The position numbers and the translations under genes were made by a program. The notes under the pieces were generated by a model that was not told where the DNA came from, made no database searches, and saw only the letters and a program-made list of their open reading frames with translations. Shown piece by piece: positions 6,823 to 11,023 of a DNA stretch of 11,023 nucleotides (its first letter is position 1; each line of letters opens with the position of its first letter). Source of the DNA: Paracoccaceae bacterium. GTDB taxonomy: Bacteria > Pseudomonadota > Alphaproteobacteria > Rhodobacterales > Rhodobacteraceae. The stretch lies in NCBI GenBank assembly GCA_006227805.1, contig SBFT01000092.1, positions 1 through 11,023 of the forward strand. The letters run 5' to 3'.

Positions 6823-6852
6823 TTGTCATGATATTTTTTATTCTTGTATACA
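6823..6852 (+). promoter_or_regulatory. Predicted sigma70-type promoter of the dctPQM operon
   Basis: TTGTCA (6823-6828) resembles a -35 element and TATACA (6847-6852) a -10, with an 18-base spacer rich in T. This is the most AT-rich stretch of the window, lying in the 156-base divergent region between the regulator and dctP. The -10 lies inside the TTGTATACAA palindrome. Prediction is by eye. Confidence 0.55.
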
Positions 6853-6853
6853 A
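6844..6853. promoter_or_regulatory. Candidate operator of the FadR-type regulator
   Basis: TTGTATACAA is a perfect 10-bp palindrome of the form commonly bound by FadR-subfamily GntR regulators (a T-rich half, central GTATAC-like core, A-rich half). It sits within a looser dyad out to 6862 (TTGT...ACAA) and overlaps the predicted dctP -10, as expected for a repressor site. A second CTTGT occurs exactly 21 bp upstream (6822 versus 6843), two helical turns away. The position between the divergent regulator and its likely target supports local control. Confidence 0.65.
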
Positions 6854-6891
6854 AATACACAACGGCAGTCGGTCTCACGTCCGCCGTGATC

Positions 6892-6899
6892 GGAGGAGA
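6892..6899 (+). promoter_or_regulatory. Ribosome binding site that fixes the dctP start
   Basis: GGAGGAGA lies 10-13 bases before the ATG at 6910 and is the best Shine-Dalgarno match in the region. It favours 6910 over an in-frame TTG at 6844, which lies inside the operator and promoter and would add 22 residues ahead of an otherwise standard signal peptide. Confidence 0.75.
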
Positions 6900-6909
6900 A
6901 ACCACAATC

Positions 6910-7893
6910 ATGAAACATGTGAAACTCAGCCTTTCGGCTGCACTGCTGGCCTGCACCATGTCCTTCGGGGCGGCGCCGGCACAGGCAGACACCTTCATCG
7001 TCGCGGTCGGCGCCGCGTCGAACAGCCTGCAGGGCCGCAGCGCCGCCAAGTTCGCCGAAGACCTTCAGGCGGCCCTGGGCGATGCCCACACGATCGAATT
7101 CTACGCCGATGGCCAGTTGGGAGACGAGAAGGAGCTGATGCAGAAGCTCCGTCTCGGGACTGTCCACTTCACGCTGATCTCGTCGATCATGACGAACGTC
7201 GCGCCCGAATTCGCGCTGTTCGACATGCCGTTCCTGGTGCAGGACCGCGCGCATCTGAAGGCGATCGACGCCGAGATCGTGCAGGCCGAGCTTGCCCCCA
7301 AGGCCGAGGCCGCGGGCCTCAAGGTGCTGTCGACCTGGGAGAACGGCTTCCGCCAGATCACCAACAGCACCCGCCCGATCAACACGCCCGCGGACCTGGC
7401 CGGGCTGAAGATCCGCACGCCCTCGTCCGAATGGCGCCTTGCCATGTTCAAGGAATGGGGCGCGAACCCCACGCCCATGTCCTTCTCGGAGGTCTTCGTG
7501 GCCCTGCAGACCGGCACCATGGACGGCCAGGAAAACCCCCTGACCAACATCACCGGGGCCAATTTCCAGGAAGTGCAGAAATACCTGAGCCTGACCGGCC
7601 ACGTCTATTCGCCCACCTACCTGACCAGTGGCGCGGAAACCTGGAACGCCCTGCCCGATGACGTGAAGGCCGCGGTGACGCAGGTCGCGGCAATGGTTCA
7701 GGAATGGTCGCTGGCCGAAGGCGAAAAGGCCGACAACGAGCTTGTCGACAAGGTCAAGGCGGCCGGCATGGAAGTGAACGTGGCCGACAAGGCCGCCTTC
7801 ATCGCGGCCTCCGCTCCGGTCTACGAGGCCTTCTCGGCACAGGTTCCGGGCGGCGGAGACCTGGTCGCCCGCGCACAGGCGCTGGCCAAGTAA
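6910..7893 (+). CDS. dctP: DctP-type TRAP transporter periplasmic solute-binding protein
   Basis: The 327-residue precursor has a signal peptide MKHVKLSLSAALLACTMSFG-AAPAQA with a likely cut after Ala26. The mature protein has the DctP fold. Arg169 in GLKIRTP corresponds to the conserved arginine that salt-bridges the substrate carboxylate, and Arg148 may contribute. The DGQENPLTNI segment (205-214) is the usual ligand-contact and hinge region. It delivers a carboxylic-acid solute to the DctQM membrane pair, driven by a sodium or proton gradient. The substrate is probably a sugar acid or similar, judged only from the downstream pdxA-like and enolase-superfamily genes. It is the first gene of the operon, behind a regulated promoter, and is followed by a strong stem-loop. 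Confidence 0.94.
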   Translation: MKHVKLSLSAALLACTMSFGAAPAQADTFIVAVGAASNSLQGRSAAKFAEDLQAALGDAHTIEFYADGQLGDEKELMQKLRLGTVHFTLISSIMTNVAPEFALFDMPFLVQDRAHLKAIDAEIVQAELAPKAEAAGLKVLSTWENGFRQITNSTRPINTPADLAGLKIRTPSSEWRLAMFKEWGANPTPMSFSEVFVALQTGTMDGQENPLTNITGANFQEVQKYLSLTGHVYSPTYLTSGAETWNALPDDVKAAVTQVAAMVQEWSLAEGEKADNELVDKVKAAGMEVNVADKAAFIAASAPVYEAFSAQVPGGGDLVARAQALAK

Positions 7894-7905
7894 AGATGGA
7901 ACGGC

Positions 7906-7933
7906 AAGCCCGGGCCGCATCGCGCCCGGGCTT
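7906..7933 (+). terminator. Stem-loop between dctP and dctQ (partial terminator or stabiliser)
   Basis: AAGCCCGGGC (7906-7915) pairs perfectly with GCCCGGGCTT (7924-7933) around an 8-base loop, followed by T then CC. It starts 12 bases after the dctP stop. The T-run is short, so readthrough into dctQM is expected. Such hairpins behind binding-protein genes commonly raise binding-protein output relative to membrane components. Confidence 0.65.
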
Positions 7934-7956
7934 TCCTGCCTGCATCGGGGGACAGC

Positions 7957-8520
7957 ATGATCTCGCTCTTCGAGCGCATCCTTCTGCGCAGCCTCGAGGC
8001 CATCTGCCTCGCCCTGCTGCTGACGCTGACGGCCGCCGTCATCTATTCGACGACCGCCCGCTATCTTGGCGCCTCGCCATCCTGGTATGACGAGATCGCC
8101 AGCGTGCTTCTGGCCTGGCTGACATTCTTCGGCGCGACCTACGCGCTGTTCCTGCGCCAGCACATGAGCTTCGGCGGCATCGTCTCCGCCCTGCCCCGCG
8201 GCCCCGCGGTCGCACTCGCGCTGTTCTCCGAGCTTCTGGTCATCGGCTTCTTCGCGATCGTCGCCTGGTATGGCAACGCCGTTCTGGCCGTGGCCAAGTG
8301 GGACAGCCTGCTCAGCCTGCGCTGGATGACGCTGGACATCGTGCAGTCCGTCATTCCCGTCACCGCCGTCCTGATGATCATCGGCACGCTTCTGACCCTG
8401 CCCCGCACCCTGCGCAACGCGGCCGCCGGCATCGACCAGGAACATGCCGAGATCGAACAGGCCATCGCCGAGGCCGAGCGCGAGAACACCGCGCAGGATC
8501 GCCCGGAGTCCAAGACATGA
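7957..8520 (+). CDS. dctQ: DctQ-type TRAP transporter small membrane subunit
   Basis: The 187-residue integral membrane protein has four predicted helices at about 15-34, 46-66, 84-105 and 130-148. The family's motif around the start of the second helix is present (RYLGASPSWYDEIASVLLAWLTFFGA, 35-60, containing the W-x2-E and W-x2-F-x-G spacing). The C-terminal tail (about 152-187) is charged, rich in Glu and Ala, and probably cytoplasmic and helical. DctQ scaffolds the DctM transport subunit. GGGG precedes the ATG by a short distance. Its TGA overlaps the dctM ATG in an ATGA junction, so the two are translationally coupled. Confidence 0.93.
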   Translation: MISLFERILLRSLEAICLALLLTLTAAVIYSTTARYLGASPSWYDEIASVLLAWLTFFGATYALFLRQHMSFGGIVSALPRGPAVALALFSELLVIGFFAIVAWYGNAVLAVAKWDSLLSLRWMTLDIVQSVIPVTAVLMIIGTLLTLPRTLRNAAAGIDQEHAEIEQAIAEAERENTAQDRPESKT

Positions 8521-9797
8521 TCCTTCTTCTCACGGCTGGCGCCCTGATCCTTCTGATCCTGATCAATGTGCCGATCGCCATCGCCATCGGGATGGTGGCG
8601 GTGGGGGGCTTCCTGTCGACCTCGGGCGCGGCCAGCCTCTACGACATGGTCATCGCGCTTTACTCCGGGGCGACCAAGTTCCCGTTGATCGCGATCCCGC
8701 TCTTCATCCTAGCGGGCAACCTGATGAACACCTCGGGCATCTCTGTCCGGCTGATCAACTTCGTCTCGGCGCTGATCGGTTTCGTCCGCGGCGGACTGGG
8801 GATGGTCAATATCGGCGTGTCGATGGTCTTCGCCGAAATCTCGGGGTCCGCCGTGGCCGACGTGGCCGCGACCGGCACCGTCCTCATCCCCGAGATGAAG
8901 AAGCGCGGCTATTCCCGCACGCTGGCCGCGGCGATCACGTCGTCCTCGGCCTCGCTCGCCATCATCATCCCACCCTCGATCCCGATGATCCTCTATGGCG
9001 CGATCGCCGAGGTCTCGGTGCTCAAGCTCTTCGTCGCGGGCATCGTGCCGGGCGTCCTGGGCGGCTTCCTCCTGATGCTGGTCACTTACATCCTTGCCAT
9101 CCGCTACGACCTGCCGCGCGCCGAGGGCTTCGATCTCTGCCACGTCTGGCGCGCCTTCAAGAGCGCGTTCTGGGCGCTGCTCATGCCGATCATCATCCTG
9201 GGCGGCATCTTCTCGGGCCTCGTGACGGCGACGGAAGGCGCGGGCCTCGCGGTTCTGGCGGCCCTGGTCATCGGGGTCTTCATCTACCGCGACCTCGACA
9301 TCCGGCGCCTGCGCAAGGCCATGCTGGAAGGCGTCAGCCAGACCGGCGTCGTGATGCTGCTGGTCGCCACATCGGCGGCGCTGGGACTGTTCCTGACCCA
9401 GGCGCAGGTGCCCCAGCAGCTGGCCGCGCAGATCACGGCGATCACGACGAACCCGCTGGTGGTGCTGGCGCTCCTGAACCTGCTGCTGCTGGTGCTGGGG
9501 ATGTTCCTGCACGGCGCCGCCGCGATCATCCTGGTCGTGCCGGTCGTCATGCCGCTGGTGACCGAAGTGGGGATCGACCCGATCCATTTCGGGATCATGG
9601 TGACGCTGAACCTCGCCATCGGGCAGCAGACGCCTCCGGTCGCCTCGGTCCTGATCACGGCCTGTTCGATCGCCAAGTCGGGGATCTGGGAGACCACGCG
9701 CACCAACCTGCCCTTCATCGGCGTGCTGGCCTTCATCCTGCTGCTGGTGACCTACGTGCCCTCGGTCTCGCTGGCGCTGACGGAGATTGTCCAATGA
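8517..9797 (+). CDS. dctM: DctM-type TRAP transporter large permease subunit
   Basis: The 426-residue polytopic transporter subunit is of standard length. Typical DctM motifs occur in order: PLFILAGNLMNTSGIS (61-76), SGSAVADVAATGTVLIPEM (109-127, the sodium-site region), IIPPSIPMILYG (150-161), TEGAG (239-243) and NLAIGQQTPPVASVLI (365-380). It carries the solute across the inner membrane by an elevator mechanism after DctP docking. An in-frame open stretch extends upstream into dctQ, but the ATGA overlap with dctQ and the MILLLTAGALILLILINVPI start match the family N-terminus. Its own TGA overlaps the next ATG in the same ATGA manner. Confidence 0.96.
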   Translation: MILLLTAGALILLILINVPIAIAIGMVAVGGFLSTSGAASLYDMVIALYSGATKFPLIAIPLFILAGNLMNTSGISVRLINFVSALIGFVRGGLGMVNIGVSMVFAEISGSAVADVAATGTVLIPEMKKRGYSRTLAAAITSSSASLAIIIPPSIPMILYGAIAEVSVLKLFVAGIVPGVLGGFLLMLVTYILAIRYDLPRAEGFDLCHVWRAFKSAFWALLMPIIILGGIFSGLVTATEGAGLAVLAALVIGVFIYRDLDIRRLRKAMLEGVSQTGVVMLLVATSAALGLFLTQAQVPQQLAAQITAITTNPLVVLALLNLLLLVLGMFLHGAAAIILVVPVVMPLVTEVGIDPIHFGIMVTLNLAIGQQTPPVASVLITACSIAKSGIWETTRTNLPFIGVLAFILLLVTYVPSVSLALTEIVQ

Positions 9798-10810
9798 CTT
9801 CGACCAAGCCGAGAATAGGCATCATCCCCGGCGATCCCTCGGGCATCGGGCCCGAACTGATCGCCAGGCTTCTGAACGCCGATGGCGTGCGGGACGCGGC
9901 CGACATCGTGCTGATCGGTGACGGGCATGTCTGGGAGCAGGGCGCGGCGCAGGCCGGCCTGCCGCTCGACCTCACTCCCGTGGCGGAAGACCGGATCGGC
10001 GGGTCCGAGGGCGTGGTCTGGCTGCCGATGGACACGATCGCCCCCGACGAGGTCGAGATCGCGAAGGTGACCGAAGCGGGCGGCCGGTGCAGCCTGCGCT
10101 GCCTGGACAAGGCGCTGGACCTCGCGCGCGCCGGCGCGATCGACGGCATCCTCTTCGGCCCCTTCAACAAGGCCGCGCTTACGGCGGCGGGCATGAACGC
10201 CGAAGACGAGCATCGCTACATCGCGCAGTATCTGGGCTTCGAGGGTCATCATGGCGAGCTGAACGTGCTGGACGACCTGATGACGACCCGCGTCACCAGC
10301 CATATCGGCCTGCGCGAGGTGGCCGGGAACATCACCGCCGAGGGCGTGGAGAAGGCCATCGGCCTGGCCGAGGACACGCTGAGGCGGGCGGGCAAATCGC
10401 GCCCCCGGATCGCGGTGGCGGCGCTGAACCCCCATGCGGGCGACAACGGCAAGTTCGGCCGCGAGGAGATCGACATCCTCGAACCCGTGATCCGGGCGGC
10501 GCAGGACCGGCAGAAGGACGTCACCGGCCCCTGGCCATCGGACACCGTCTTCCTCAAGGCGATCCGGGGCGAGGTGGACGCGGTGGTGACCATGTATCAC
10601 GACCAGGGCCAGATCGCGATCAAGCTGCTGGGCTTCGAGCGCGGCGTCACCGTCGCGGGAGGTCTTCCGGTCCCGATCACCACCCCGGCCCATGGCACCG
10701 CCTTCGACATCGCCGGACAGAACAGGGCGAACCCGGGCGCCACGCGCGCGGCCTTCGACCTGCTTGTCCGGATGGCAACCACGCACCGCGCCAACCGGGC
10801 CGCGGCCTGA
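9794..10810 (+). CDS. PdxA2-like 4-phosphate dehydrogenase (4-hydroxythreonine-4-P dehydrogenase family)
   Basis: The 338-residue NAD-dependent enzyme has complete family signatures: GDPSGIGPE (13-21), DEHRYIA (138-144), metal ligands His170, His214 and His269, LNPHAGDNGKFG (211-222), MYHDQGQIAIKLLGF (267-281) and TTPAHGTAFDIAG (296-308). True PdxA oxidises 4-phosphohydroxy-L-threonine in vitamin B6 synthesis. The PdxA2 branch oxidises D-threonate- or D-erythronate-4-phosphate, giving dihydroxyacetone phosphate and CO2. Co-operonic location with a TRAP transporter points to catabolism rather than B6 synthesis. No DUF1537 sugar-acid kinase, the usual partner, is in the window. A cis-dihydrodiol dehydrogenase role, as in TphB, is a less likely alternative. 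It overlaps dctM by ATGA. Confidence 0.88.
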   Translation: MTSTKPRIGIIPGDPSGIGPELIARLLNADGVRDAADIVLIGDGHVWEQGAAQAGLPLDLTPVAEDRIGGSEGVVWLPMDTIAPDEVEIAKVTEAGGRCSLRCLDKALDLARAGAIDGILFGPFNKAALTAAGMNAEDEHRYIAQYLGFEGHHGELNVLDDLMTTRVTSHIGLREVAGNITAEGVEKAIGLAEDTLRRAGKSRPRIAVAALNPHAGDNGKFGREEIDILEPVIRAAQDRQKDVTGPWPSDTVFLKAIRGEVDAVVTMYHDQGQIAIKLLGFERGVTVAGGLPVPITTPAHGTAFDIAGQNRANPGATRAAFDLLVRMATTHRANRAAA

Positions 10811-10829
10811 AGAACGGAAAGACAGACCG

Positions 10830-11023
10830 ATGACCAAGATCAAGTCCCTCCGCACCCGCGTCTGGAACTGGACCGGACCGACCGTGCCCCCCGCCGGCAA
10901 CTTCTGCACCAACGCGTCCGACGCGCTGTGGATGAAGGGCGACGCGATGGCGTCCTTCCGGTTCCACCAATGGCTGACCTGCGAGGTCGAAACTGACGAC
11001 GGCACCATCGGCATCGGCAACGC
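10830..11023 (+). CDS. Enolase-superfamily (mandelate racemase/muconate lactonizing type) enzyme, N-terminus only
   Basis: The first 64 codons are present before the right edge cuts the gene. The peptide begins MTKIKSLRTRVWNW and ends LTCEVETDDGTIGIGNA. A first beta strand followed by a V-E-x-x-D-G-x-x-G-x-G strand-turn is the N-terminal capping domain of the mandelate racemase/muconate lactonizing enzyme family. The overall look is closest to sugar-acid dehydratases of the L-rhamnonate dehydratase-like group, judged from memory. The catalytic barrel is outside the window, so the reaction is unknown; dehydration of a sugar acid is the likely role. GGAAAG at 10816-10821 lies 8 bases before the ATG. 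It follows the pdxA-like gene by 19 bases and is probably in the same operon. Confidence 0.72.
   Translation, partial: MTKIKSLRTRVWNWTGPTVPPAGNFCTNASDALWMKGDAMASFRFHQWLTCEVETDDGTIGIGN

Noticed and set aside
6844..6909. TTG at 6844 as the dctP start
   Set aside because: It lies in the operator and promoter and would place 22 non-signal residues before a normal signal peptide; GGAGGAGA supports the ATG at 6910.
6838..8445. A 535-codon minus-strand open frame
   Set aside because: It covers dctP and dctQ in antisense and has biased composition. The plus-strand genes have signal peptide, membrane helices and family motifs.
8298..8516. An N-terminal extension of DctM
   Set aside because: The extension is read from inside dctQ in another frame and is Arg/His/Pro-rich. 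The ATGA junction and the hydrophobic N-terminus support the start at 8517.
8444..10810. A possible 788-residue fusion protein ending in the PdxA-like enzyme
   Set aside because: The upstream part is an out-of-frame shadow of dctM. The ATG at 9794 overlapping the dctM stop gives a full-length family protein, so there is no fusion.

Overview
The window looks like a chromosomal stretch from a GC-rich alphaproteobacterium, most likely a Rhodobacterales (Paracoccus/Rhodobacter/Roseobacter-type) member. The basis is the high GC and codon bias, the phn gene arrangement with one unusually long PhnE, a TRAP transporter operon, and a small secreted protein of a type I associate with that group. This is recognition by eye; no database search was run. 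It is a junction between two accessory metabolic clusters.

Left part (1-5734), phosphonate uptake and utilisation. The first codons of phnG (C-P lyase subunit) run off the left edge on the minus strand. The GntR/UTRA regulator phnF is divergent from it. Tail-to-tail with phnF is a leftward operon phnC-phnD-phnE-phnE-acyltransferase: ATPase, periplasmic binding protein, two permeases, and a left-handed beta-helix acyltransferase of the phosphonate-associated type. Genes in the distal half are separated by single bases (TGA-C-ATG). Stem-loops sit between phnC/phnD and phnD/phnE. Candidate Pho boxes lie upstream of phnG and in the phnC upstream region, consistent with phosphate-starvation control, and a HutC-like dyad between phnG and phnF is a candidate PhnF operator.

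Middle (5521-6099). A 242-base intergenic region holds a 9-bp inverted repeat, one weak and one good Pho-box-like direct repeat. It leads into a small exported protein of unknown function (96 aa) that faces away from phnC. A GC-rich dyad lies between that gene and the convergent FadR-type regulator.

Right part (6100-11023), a solute uptake and catabolic operon. A FadR/FCD-type GntR regulator is divergent from dctP-dctQ-dctM (a TRAP transporter for an organic acid), a PdxA2-like 4-phosphate dehydrogenase, and the start of an enolase-superfamily gene cut by the right edge. The dctQ/dctM and dctM/pdxA junctions are ATGA overlaps. The divergent promoter region contains a perfect 10-bp palindrome (TTGTATACAA) over the predicted -10 of dctP, a strong candidate operator for the adjacent regulator. 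The cluster probably imports and degrades a sugar acid or related hydroxy-acid, but the substrate cannot be read from this window.

I see no rRNA, tRNA, CRISPR array, insertion sequence, phage or defence gene. No clearly undescribed system is evident. The most unusual points are the duplicated extracytoplasmic module in the long PhnE, the paired stem-loops behind both binding-protein genes, the Pho-box next to an uncharacterised secreted protein, and the pairing of a PdxA2-like enzyme with an enolase-superfamily enzyme.
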